Assembly: GCA_005843815.1 (NCBI GenBank)
Contig: SZYA01000087.1
Span: 1-47,050, forward strand
Direction: 5' to 3'
Length of the DNA stretch: 47,050 nucleotides
Source of the DNA: Chlorobium sp.
GTDB lineage: Bacteria > Bacteroidota > Chlorobiia > Chlorobiales > Chlorobiaceae
Notes under the pieces: model-generated
Seen by the model: the letters and a program-made list of their open reading frames with translations, nothing else
What the model was told of the DNA's origin: nothing
Databases searched by the model: none
Part shown: positions 31,623-38,620 of the stretch, piece after piece
Numbering within the stretch: position 1 is the stretch's first letter
How the letters are laid out: every line of letters starts with the position of its first letter
Position numbers and translations under genes: made by a program

Positions 31623-32410
31623 TACAGAAACCCAAACAATGACTTGGTGGTGAGCCACCAGACAATCCAGATCGCTTCACCAATATTCCTTTTTGTCATT
31701 TTCGATTTACCCACCGACCGATCAACAAAAACAATTGGAATCTCCCTGATGGTAAAACCTTTTTTCCACGCCCTGAAATTCATCTCTATCTGAAACGAGT
31801 AGCCCTGGGAATTTATCCTGCCGAGATCAAGCGATCGCAATACATCAGCACTGAAACATTTAAAGCCACTTGTTGGATCATCAACAGGCATTCTTGTGAT
31901 CATACGAGTATAGATGCTCGCCATTCTGGAAAGAATCAACCTTCCAAGAGGCCAGTTAACCACATTAACCGTATTATTCATGTAACGAGAGCCGACAAGA
32001 AGATGCGCTCCACTCATGGCATCAAGAAAACGTTGGACATCCGCAGGATCATGAGAATAATCGGCATCCATTTCCAAAATATAGTGATAACCCTTCTGGA
32101 GTGCATAGTTGAAACCCGTAATATACGCTGTTCCAAGCCCCATTTTGCACTGCCGGGTCATCAGATAAAGAGCATTTGTCTTCCCTTGCATTGAGCGAAC
32201 AATATCAGCCGTACCATCCGGAGAGTTGTCATCAATAACAAGAATATCAATAAAAGAGGAGTAGCGAGCCAGAAGCTCGCCAAGAAGGCGACCAATATTA
32301 TCAGCCTCGTTGAACGTTGGAATAATGACAAGAGTCTGAGCTGAAGAGGCTGGTTCAACACCGTAGTCCCCGTTAAATGGCTCAAGAGTCAATATGTTTT
32401 GCTCCGGCAT
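31622..32410 (-). CDS. Polyprenyl-phosphate (dolichol-phosphate mannosyltransferase-like) GT2 glycosyltransferase
   Basis: This 262-residue family 2 glycosyltransferase resembles polyprenol-monophosphomannose synthases, which load a sugar from a nucleotide donor onto a lipid phosphate carrier at the membrane. Motifs are VIIPTFNEADNIG (~28-40), VIDDNSPDGTADIV (~58-71), the metal-binding DADYSHDP (115-122) and the C-terminal FQIEMNFRAWKKGFTIREIP. The C-terminus (~242-262, WIVWWLTTKSLFGFL) is hydrophobic but shorter than a true two-span anchor. The donor sugar cannot be told. It follows pscB after a terminator, so it probably has its own expression. Confidence 0.88.
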   Translation of the reverse strand: MPEQNILTLEPFNGDYGVEPASSAQTLVIIPTFNEADNIGRLLGELLARYSSFIDILVIDDNSPDGTADIVRSMQGKTNALYLMTRQCKMGLGTAYITGFNYALQKGYHYILEMDADYSHDPADVQRFLDAMSGAHLLVGSRYMNNTVNVVNWPLGRLILSRMASIYTRMITRMPVDDPTSGFKCFSADVLRSLDLGRINSQGYSFQIEMNFRAWKKGFTIREIPIVFVDRSVGKSKMTKRNIGEAIWIVWWLTTKSLFGFL

Positions 32411-32426
32411 AACGATGAAAAATCTT

Positions 32427-32462
32427 AAAAAAAAAGCATTGCCCCAAGAGAAGCAATGCTTT
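32427..32462 (-). terminator. Intrinsic terminator of pscA-pscB
   Basis: On the minus strand arms 32453-32462 and 32433-32442 form a 10-bp perfect stem with a 10-base loop, followed by a run of T (complement of A at 32427-32435). It begins 28 bases after the pscB stop. Confidence 0.88.
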
Positions 32463-32490
32463 CATAAAAAAATAAACGTACACTGTTGCC

Positions 32491-33273
32491 TTAACGCGCC
32501 TCTCTGTGAAATCTATGCAGAAATCTCAGATCAAAATCCAGCCGTTCAGGTGGCGTATACGCATAATCAATCACTTCGCCATCGGGATGCACCTCAATGA
32601 GCGCTCCTGCAGGACATTCATCTGCATTAAAGCAAGATGAACAAGAGATACAGGCATCCTGATCAATATATGCCCTGAATCCCCCTTCCTGCACATCTCC
32701 ATAAAACTTGTAACCAATGGCCTGTACCTTTGGTGGACACTTGTCAAGGCAGAGACCACAACCAACACAGAGGTTTTCAATGATGAAATAGTGATCCTTC
32801 TCTCTTGGAGCAGCTTTTTTCACAGGCGCTGTTGGAGGTGGTGCGGGTTGGGCTTGCGCAGCCGGAACTGGTGCAACTTTGGGTGCAGGAGCCCCTTTCG
32901 CGACTGAAGCCGCGGGTTTCTGTCCCGGAACAGGTTTTGCTCCTGCGGCTGGTTTTGCCCCAACTGCAGGCTTCGCTCCAACAGCCGGTTTAGCGGCTAC
33001 GGCTGGCGCTGGCTTGGGAGCAGCTTTTACCTCTTTTTTAATCGGAAAAGCTGACTCCTGCGGAAGACCGGTTCTTCCAAGATTGACATTAATGGGCTCA
33101 AGACGAACCTTGTCAACCTGTTTCTGAGAAATATCTTTTGGCTTTGCCTTTACCCCTTGTTTTGCTGCCGTATCAGCCGTTGTTGCTGAAGCTGCTGGCG
33201 ACTTGGGTGCTGCGGGGTTAACCTTGGCAACAGGCTTTGACGATATATCTGGCTTCTGTACAGGATCGGCCAT
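32491..33273 (-). CDS. pscB: Photosystem P840 reaction centre iron-sulfur protein PscB
   Basis: PscB carries the terminal [4Fe-4S] clusters FA and FB of the green sulfur bacterial reaction centre and hands electrons to ferredoxin on the cytoplasmic side. The 260-residue protein has two parts. Residues 1-160 are a low-complexity extension rich in Ala, Pro and Lys, with four tandem AKPAVG-like hexapeptides at ~93-118. The C-terminal part holds two cluster motifs: C169, C172, C175, C179 (CVGCGLCLDKCP) and C208, C211, C214, C220 (CISCSSCFNADECP). The second motif has x5 rather than x3 before its last cysteine. AGAGGAGGG before the ATG is a very strong ribosome binding site. It follows pscA after 87 bases that contain a long hairpin. 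Confidence 0.96.
   Translation of the reverse strand: MADPVQKPDISSKPVAKVNPAAPKSPAASATTADTAAKQGVKAKPKDISQKQVDKVRLEPINVNLGRTGLPQESAFPIKKEVKAAPKPAPAVAAKPAVGAKPAVGAKPAAGAKPVPGQKPAASVAKGAPAPKVAPVPAAQAQPAPPPTAPVKKAAPREKDHYFIIENLCVGCGLCLDKCPPKVQAIGYKFYGDVQEGGFRAYIDQDACISCSSCFNADECPAGALIEVHPDGEVIDYAYTPPERLDFDLRFLHRFHREAR
32920..32997 (-). repeat. Tandem hexapeptide-coding repeats in the PscB extension
   Basis: Four consecutive 18-base units encode AKPAVG, AKPAVG, AKPAAG and AKPVPG, followed by a diverged QKPAAS. They lie in the Ala/Pro/Lys-rich N-terminal extension of PscB. Near-identical units suggest expansion and contraction by slippage. Confidence 0.75.
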
Positions 33274-33319
33274 AAAAACCCTCCTCTTTAATTACATGAT
33301 AAACTAATAAACCAAAGAT

Positions 33320-33355
33320 TTTTTCTGGAGAGGCAGGGAGACCTCTCCAGAAAAA
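33320..33355 (-). other. Long hairpin between pscA and pscB
   Basis: Two perfectly complementary 14-base arms (33320-33333 and 33342-33355) flank an 8-base loop, starting 5 bases after the pscA stop codon. No T-run follows the stem on either strand outside the stem itself, so it is not a normal terminator. It could protect the 3' end of a pscA message or cause partial termination, giving more PscA than PscB. Confidence 0.7.
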
Positions 33356-33360
33356 CAGTA

Positions 33361-35556
33361 TCAAGCGATCAACTTCACCAGATAATCAACAACCTGCGTC
33401 AACATAACCTGACCAGATAGAGCAGCATCTCCTACCTGGGGTGGCAGCGGTGTGTCCTTCTGATAAAAGCCATTCCCGATGAAAAGAAACACCAGAATGA
33501 AAACACCTCCGAAATAAAGGAATGTTCCCGCCATCTTGGAGTCTGAAATAGTCAGTACCGGGAAACGGAAGTTAACATCACGGTTAAGGAATTTCTTGCC
33601 AAACCAGCGAATGGTTCTTGTCTGAATGTCAGCACCTTCAAGACGGGAACCACGATCCTCAAACCATACCGCAAAGCTGATGAACCAAACGAGGTGACCG
33701 ATCATCAAAATGGTTGAAAGATGTGAACTTGAGAAGATGTTCACCGTCTCTGTCCAGAAATAGTAGAATATACCAGATGTATAATGGTGCGCAAGACCAG
33801 CAACAGAATCCCAGGCCTTTGCGTCAGCAGCTGGAACACCGTACATCATTGATGCTATCCATGCACCATCAATATACCAGGCAACTGCCGAAAGCCCCTT
33901 GATTCCCCACAACATCGCAAACCAGAGCTGATCCTGGATTGAAACGCCGCAAGTACCACCATAAACAGGGCCAAGACACGGGAAAGAATAAGAGTTTTTC
34001 TTAAGACCAAGGTCATCCCAAAGTGGTGATGTGTGGGAAAAGAAGGCAATACGTACAAGAGCTATCAATGAAAAAAGCGAACCAGCAACAATAACATGAA
34101 CCATTACCCAGTCATTGATACTTGGATCCCTGAACATCCACTGGAAAATAGGAAGTGGTTTCAGCCAGTAGAACGACATAAGAATGTTTGTGCCAAAAAG
34201 ATTAAGCTCACATATAGTATTCCACACGATAACGGCATACACAGAGAGCATGGTGGCAAAACAGAGCGCCATGACCGATCCAAGAATCTTGACCTGAACC
34301 TCCTGATCGCGACCTTTGGTAATAAAAACAGACTTGATCTGGCTGTAAAGGCCATTGAGCTGGATTTTAAGGAGATACTGCCCGCCATGATAGACACCTG
34401 CAAAGACATAGAGAACTCCGCAGATGATATGGTTGAAGGTGATGAGGTTAATCACAGTCCTTGCCATGCCAAATGTGGCACCATTCTTCGGAAGAATTGC
34501 AAAAGCCTCAAAGTCAGCAAACTCCTTCGTCCCAGAAATAACCCGCCCACCTTCCTGAACAAAATTGTAACTGACACGGTTGAAAGGCTCACCATAAAGA
34601 TAAAATACCAGCTTGTCAAGTTCCTTGTAATAAGCGGCAAAGGATGGTTGCTGGAAAGCAACAAATGCGATGCAACCACATGCTATGCTGATATAACCCA
34701 TTGCCGTCAGGTGAACCGAAAAAGCAGCCTTCATGTCATCATTCAGGTGGGTTGCCGCATTCGGAGGATTGTTCCACCAGTAAATGCCAGCCGAAAAGAA
34801 AATAACAGACAATACAAATGACATAAAGGTCTCTGAATAGATCGTCTGAAAATCAGGAATCGGCGGAAAACCGAGGACAAACCACATTAATAGACCCCAT
34901 CCGAGAAAAAGCAGAGACATATAAACAGCATGAGGACCAAGCGCCTCCCTGTAACTCTTGGCGCTGATTCCGCTGAAGACTACATCGCCGAACTTGCCAA
35001 GAAACCTGAAGTCACGAAAATTGCCGGTTCGTCCGGTGAAGGGATTGGTGAGATTGTGAGTCCAGTGACGCCATCCACCAAAAATAAGAATGGAACCGGA
35101 AAGAAGGTGAAACAGTGACCAACCAATCAGTTTGGATGCTGCAAACTCAAGATCCTCTGTTTTCGTACTGAAGGTATCAATACCAAGAGAAACCATTCTT
35201 GGCTTGATAGTCAAATAAAACCAATTATCGTGAAAACCTGGCGCACCCCATGGAAAAACCTGAATCCCGGAGATGTAGTAGATTGCCATCAAAAAACCAA
35301 GCACACCAAGCAATGCAAGGTGAGCACCAACAACCTGCTCGTCATCAATCTTGTCGGTATCAAAAATCTGATACCACTTCGTCGATCGAGTCTCCGTCCG
35401 CTGGAACAGAAATCTTCTCATTTTAGAAGCATCCTGCTCCTTGATAACGGATGGTGCGCCTGCAACTCCCGCCCCCTTGGGAGAAGGAGCGTTCCCCTTG
35501 GGAGGTGGGACAGTGCCCTTTGGCTTTACTCCTGCCGGATTAACTTGTTCAGCCAT
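33361..35556 (-). CDS. pscA: Photosystem P840 reaction centre large subunit PscA
   Basis: PscA dimerises to form the type-I reaction centre core that binds P840 bacteriochlorophylls, the primary acceptors and the FX cluster. The 731-residue chain starts with a Pro/Lys/Gly-rich cytoplasmic stretch (~1-42), then runs through many hydrophobic spans beginning near 75 (VGAHLALLGVLGFLMAIYYI). The FX-binding loop is FPCLGPVYGGTCG, with Cys527 and Cys536, shared in form with photosystem I. The last spans lie near 620-705. AAAAGGAGAGA before the ATG is a strong ribosome binding site. pscB follows in the same unit. Green sulfur bacteria have one pscA gene, because their reaction centre is homodimeric. 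Confidence 0.98.
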   Translation of the reverse strand: MAEQVNPAGVKPKGTVPPPKGNAPSPKGAGVAGAPSVIKEQDASKMRRFLFQRTETRSTKWYQIFDTDKIDDEQVVGAHLALLGVLGFLMAIYYISGIQVFPWGAPGFHDNWFYLTIKPRMVSLGIDTFSTKTEDLEFAASKLIGWSLFHLLSGSILIFGGWRHWTHNLTNPFTGRTGNFRDFRFLGKFGDVVFSGISAKSYREALGPHAVYMSLLFLGWGLLMWFVLGFPPIPDFQTIYSETFMSFVLSVIFFSAGIYWWNNPPNAATHLNDDMKAAFSVHLTAMGYISIACGCIAFVAFQQPSFAAYYKELDKLVFYLYGEPFNRVSYNFVQEGGRVISGTKEFADFEAFAILPKNGATFGMARTVINLITFNHIICGVLYVFAGVYHGGQYLLKIQLNGLYSQIKSVFITKGRDQEVQVKILGSVMALCFATMLSVYAVIVWNTICELNLFGTNILMSFYWLKPLPIFQWMFRDPSINDWVMVHVIVAGSLFSLIALVRIAFFSHTSPLWDDLGLKKNSYSFPCLGPVYGGTCGVSIQDQLWFAMLWGIKGLSAVAWYIDGAWIASMMYGVPAADAKAWDSVAGLAHHYTSGIFYYFWTETVNIFSSSHLSTILMIGHLVWFISFAVWFEDRGSRLEGADIQTRTIRWFGKKFLNRDVNFRFPVLTISDSKMAGTFLYFGGVFILVFLFIGNGFYQKDTPLPPQVGDAALSGQVMLTQVVDYLVKLIA

Positions 35557-35648
35557 TGTATTCTCTCCTTTTTTTGAACATAATTCAGATTGAAGAAACC
35601 AAAAAGATAACTATTTCTCCATGCAGCAATGCGACAACCCTCTACAAC

Positions 35649-35741
35649 CAATCAACTTGACCGAAAAAAAGGCTTTTAACCAGCATTACACATGATCACG
35701 ACTTTCAAATCTATAAAAAAACAGAGTAACAATCAACTTGA
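35649..35741 (-). promoter_or_regulatory. Candidate pscA promoter with repeated palindromic 12-mer
   Basis: CAATCAACTTGA occurs exactly twice, at 35649-35660 and 35730-35741, 81 bases apart. Each copy contains the palindrome TCAA-C-TTGA. The distal copy (relative to pscA) overlaps a possible -35 box: on the minus strand TTGATT (35736-35731), a 17-base spacer and TAGATT (35713-35708). It is also flanked by GTAAC/GTTAC (35726-35730 and 35742-35746). This pattern suggests a regulator-binding pair. The rest of the 391-base pscA-dapF gap is AT-rich without a gene. Confidence 0.4.
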
Positions 35742-35835
35742 GTTACGATTATCTGTCAGGAATAGCACCCGACATTGTAGAAGGCAAAATAAGAAAAATT
35801 ATTTAATAATAAATTATTTTACCACTGCATTGAGC

Positions 35836-35860
35836 TGCTATAGTTTTATTATACAGCAGT
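35836..35860 (-). promoter_or_regulatory. Second possible pscA upstream -10 site inside an inverted repeat
   Basis: TATAAT is perfect on the minus strand (35853-35848) and lies between CTGCT (35836-35840) and AGCAG (35855-35859). No good -35 box stands 16-18 bases upstream, so an activator would be needed. Any message from here would have a leader near 285 bases. Confidence 0.25.
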
Positions 35861-35947
35861 AAAGCACGCCCTGCACGAGTTTATTAATGCCGTGGTAGAG
35901 GAATGATAGAGCAGTCAGATTTATAAATACACATATCGTTACACCCA

Positions 35948-36748
35948 ATGAAGCTCTCTTTCACTAAATTATCAGGAGCTGGAAATGATTTTATCATTAT
36001 CGATAACAGGAATCGCTCCATTCAGCTTTCATCGCTTCAGATCAGGGAGTTATGCGCCAGAGGAACAGGCATCGGGGCTGATGGGCTGATTCTTGTTGAG
36101 CCATCGACGCTTTATGACTTCAGTATGGTCTATCACAATTCGGATGGCTTTCTGGGCTCAATGTGCGGCAACGGTGGAAGGTGCGCCGCCTGGTTCGCCT
36201 TCTCCATCAGAATTCCTGGCAGGAGAGATAACAGCTACAGGTTTGAAGCAAACGGCAACCCTTATGACGCATGGATTACCAGCCATGAAACCGTAAAGCT
36301 CCGGATGCTTGCGCCCGAAGAGTTCAGAAATGACCTTACTATTGAGGGATTTGTCTGTCACTCAGTCAATACCGGATCTCCACATGTCATTACCTATGTA
36401 TCTGACCTTGATAATGTGAAGGTCAACGAATCGGGACGCTCCATCAGACATCGAACAGATATTTTTTCTGAGGGAACCAATGTTAATTTTATTCAGATCA
36501 ACTCTCAGGACTCTCTCTCAATCCGTACGTTTGAACGCGGCGTTGAAAATGAAACCCTCGCTTGCGGTACCGGAGCAGTTGCAGCAGCCCTTATGAGTTA
36601 CCGCCTCGGAAAAATCGGCAGAACAACCATCCGGGTAAAAGTTAGAAGCGGGGATACCCTGCAAGTTCAGTTCAGTGAAAAGATGGATGAGGTCTTCCTT
36701 ATTGGTCCTGCAAAGATAGTTTATGAAGGCAACATTATCATCCCCTGA
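35948..36748 (+). CDS. dapF: Diaminopimelate epimerase
   Basis: DapF converts LL- to meso-diaminopimelate, the precursor of lysine and of the peptidoglycan cross-link. The 266-residue length is normal. The two catalytic cysteines are visible: Cys73 in SMCGNGGRC and Cys206 in ETLACGTGAVAA. The N-terminus KLSGAGNDFIIID is typical. It diverges from pscA and converges with the DUF202 gene, with only 6 bases between their stops. No clear Shine-Dalgarno sequence precedes ATG 35948. Confidence 0.97.
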   Translation: MKLSFTKLSGAGNDFIIIDNRNRSIQLSSLQIRELCARGTGIGADGLILVEPSTLYDFSMVYHNSDGFLGSMCGNGGRCAAWFAFSIRIPGRRDNSYRFEANGNPYDAWITSHETVKLRMLAPEEFRNDLTIEGFVCHSVNTGSPHVITYVSDLDNVKVNESGRSIRHRTDIFSEGTNVNFIQINSQDSLSIRTFERGVENETLACGTGAVAAALMSYRLGKIGRTTIRVKVRSGDTLQVQFSEKMDEVFLIGPAKIVYEGNIIIP

Positions 36749-36754
36749 ACAACT

Positions 36755-37075
36755 TCATGAAGAACAACTCTCTCTTTTTAGCACCCCCGGAAGCTGCCGT
36801 CGCACGAGATTTATTGACTTGTTTATCAGGCGATATCGATATACGCCAAATATTCCCGTGACAATACCAACCGGGACACAAAACAGACCAACGGCCAGAA
36901 ACCAGCCGAATTGAACAAAATGCATAATGGACACTCCCGCTATAATCAGAGAGACTCCTGAACGCAAATATGCGAGAAGAGTTCGCTCATTGGCCAAGAT
37001 AGTACGATCAATCGCAAGTTCATCCCTAAGGATTAATTCAGCGTTGTCAAACTTTGAATAAGGAGATTTATCCAT
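36755..37075 (-). CDS. DUF202 (YidH-like) small membrane protein
   Basis: This 106-residue inner-membrane protein belongs to the DUF202 family by its pattern DRTILANERTLLAYLRSGVSLI (~23-44, split here by the first span) and two hydrophobic segments (~40-57 and ~63-83). It ends in a short basic tail. The function of the family is not established. The gene stands alone, convergent with dapF and divergent from the rubredoxin gene; 192 AT-rich bases separate it from the latter. Confidence 0.85.
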   Translation of the reverse strand: MDKSPYSKFDNAELILRDELAIDRTILANERTLLAYLRSGVSLIIAGVSIMHFVQFGWFLAVGLFCVPVGIVTGIFGVYRYRLINKSINLVRRQLPGVLKRESCSS

Positions 37076-37267
37076 GGTTTTTTAAAAAAAAGTAAAACAC
37101 TTCCACAAGCGAGATGTACGGGATGTTATAAATTTCCAGAGAAGTTATATAATCCAACTGTAGTTAATCGAAAATTTGATGGTCTCGTTGCTCAAGAAAG
37201 AAGTTTTTTCGTATCATGCAACTGTAGCTTTCTCTATTTTTTTTAATGTAACAGAAACTTTTTTGCT

Positions 37268-37426
37268 ATGGAAAAGTGGGTTTGTGTGCCATGTGGCTAC
37301 GTCTATGATCCTGAAATCGGCGATCCTGAGGGAGGGGTAGCTCCAGGAACTTCATTCCAAAATATTCCCGACGACTGGGTCTGCCCTGTATGCGGCATGG
37401 ACAAGTCATCATTTGAACTTGAATAA
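37268..37426 (+). CDS. Rubredoxin
   Basis: A complete 52-residue rubredoxin, a small cytoplasmic iron protein that passes single electrons, in anaerobes often to oxygen- or peroxide-reducing enzymes. Four cysteines bind one iron: C6, C9 (CVPCG) and C39, C42 (CPVCG). The conserved [13 protein letters not shown], aromatic residues (W4, Y11, Y13, F30, W37) and the loop [10 protein letters not shown] are all present. The start is ATG 37268; the ribosome binding site is weak. A possible promoter is TTGCTC (37188-37193), 18 bases, TATCAT (37212-37217). No partner gene lies next to it. The codon and motif agreement makes this certain despite its size. Confidence 0.96.
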   Translation: MEKWVCVPCGYVYDPEIGDPEGGVAPGTSFQNIPDDWVCPVCGMDKSSFELE

Positions 37427-37440
37427 ATAAAACAATTGTC

Positions 37441-37499
37441 GGCAGTTGTGTCAACTGCCCCTCCTTCATCAGGGACGCGACATGGTGTCTCCCTGGTGA
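37441..37499. terminator. Two tandem hairpins between rubredoxin and mtgA
   Basis: The first hairpin has perfect 8-bp arms GGCAGTTG/CAACTGCC (37441-37448, 37452-37459) and a 3-base loop; on the minus strand it is followed by GACAATTGTTTTATTT, so it can end mtgA. The second has 10-bp arms (37466-37475, 37490-37499) with one G-T pair and a 14-base loop. Both lie between convergent genes. Confidence 0.55.
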
Positions 37500-37514
37500 A
37501 AGGTGAAGTACCGA

Positions 37515-38447
37515 TCAGGGTAATCCGGCACCTCCTTTTCCCTCTTTGACTTCAGTAGGGTTATCGCTTGTCCTTCCGTCGATTATCGTGCGGTCACCAT
37601 TTTTCCCTTTGGTTGCACTACTGTCAGGAGAGATTGCTTGCTCCAGCAGATACTCCGGCACACCTATCACCACTGAATCCACAGCAGTTGTATCCGAAAT
37701 GGACTCCATAATAACCTCTCTGTAGTCAGGGATGACAATCCCGCGCTTCCGCATAATAGCATAGATCAGAGAGGAGCGGTTGCGGACATATCGGGAGGTA
37801 CCTGTTGGAGAAAAAAGAATCGGATTAGGAAGTATAGCTGCAAGTCTTGATGCCTGCTCAGCAGAAAGTTGAGCCGGAGTGACACCGTAGTAGTGACGGG
37901 CAGCCTGACCGATGCCAAAGATACCATCACCCCATTCAGCAACATTCACATAGAGTTCAAGAATGCGCCGTTTCGAGAGCGCTTTTTCAAGTCTCCAGGT
38001 AAGAATGGCCTCTTTAACCTTGCGCACTGGATTTTTTGAGGGGGAGAGATAAAGATTTTTGGCAAGCTGCTGGCTGATCGTACTGCCACCCATCTTGAAT
38101 TTCTTGGCCAGTATGTTCTTCTCAAGCGCCCGCTCCATCGCCTTATAATCGAACCCCTCATGCTGCCAGAACTTGTCGTCCTCAGCAATCAGAACAGCCT
38201 TGACCAGGTTCTGGGAAACGTTGCGCAGAGAAACCCATTGCTGATTAATTTCTTTATCGTATAACCCTTCGCGCCTCCACTCAGCCTCGCGGTACTCCAT
38301 AAAGGCTGTTTTTGTCGGATTATCAATAATAAGCTGCCCGACATCCGGGTAAAAAAAGTAGCGCCCGACATCAACCACGAAGAGTACAAGCAGACTAAAG
38401 AAAACTACTCTTACCGGCTTTTTATATTTGGCTCGCGCCTTGGACAA
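37515..38447 (-). CDS. mtgA: Monofunctional biosynthetic peptidoglycan transglycosylase
   Basis: This family 51 glycosyltransferase polymerises lipid II into glycan strands outside the inner membrane. It has 310 residues: a basic N-terminus, one membrane anchor (~12-30, VRVVFFSLLVLFVVDVG) and the GT51 domain with catalytic Glu89 in AEDDKFWQHEGFD, GGSTISQQLAKNLYLSPSKN (~120-139), EAILTWRLEKALSKRRILE and YVNVAEWGDGIFGIGQAA. No transpeptidase domain follows; the C-terminal ~60 residues are polar and unlike known domains. It lies downstream of tRNA-Arg on the same strand. Confidence 0.92.
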   Translation of the reverse strand: MSKARAKYKKPVRVVFFSLLVLFVVDVGRYFFYPDVGQLIIDNPTKTAFMEYREAEWRREGLYDKEINQQWVSLRNVSQNLVKAVLIAEDDKFWQHEGFDYKAMERALEKNILAKKFKMGGSTISQQLAKNLYLSPSKNPVRKVKEAILTWRLEKALSKRRILELYVNVAEWGDGIFGIGQAARHYYGVTPAQLSAEQASRLAAILPNPILFSPTGTSRYVRNRSSLIYAIMRKRGIVIPDYREVIMESISDTTAVDSVVIGVPEYLLEQAISPDSSATKGKNGDRTIIDGRTSDNPTEVKEGKGGAGLP

Positions 38448-38498
38448 GGTGATAAATGAAAAAAGGGTGATGCTGAAATGCGAACTACTGAGACAAAG

Positions 38499-38571
38499 TG
38501 CCCTCGGGCAGACTCGAACCGCCGACCTACAGTTTAGGAAACTGTTGCTCTATCCACTGAGCTACAAGGGC
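38499..38571 (-). tRNA. tRNA-Arg (CCT)
   Basis: Acceptor GCCCTTG/CGAGGGC, D stem GCTC/GAGC, anticodon stem ACAGT/ACTGT with loop TTCCTAA (anticodon CCT), T arm GGCGG/CTGCC with TTCGAGT, and A73. It reads AGG. It sits alone between mutL and mtgA. Confidence 0.97.
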
Positions 38572-38620
38572 ATAGTGCTGAATTTAGTACTTTTGCACAA
38601 ACTTGCAACCACACAACGGG

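Noticed and set aside
31622..35556. pscA-pscB-glycosyltransferase as one new photosynthesis-linked operon
   Set aside because: A strong terminator (32427-32462) separates pscB from the glycosyltransferase, so shared expression is unlikely.
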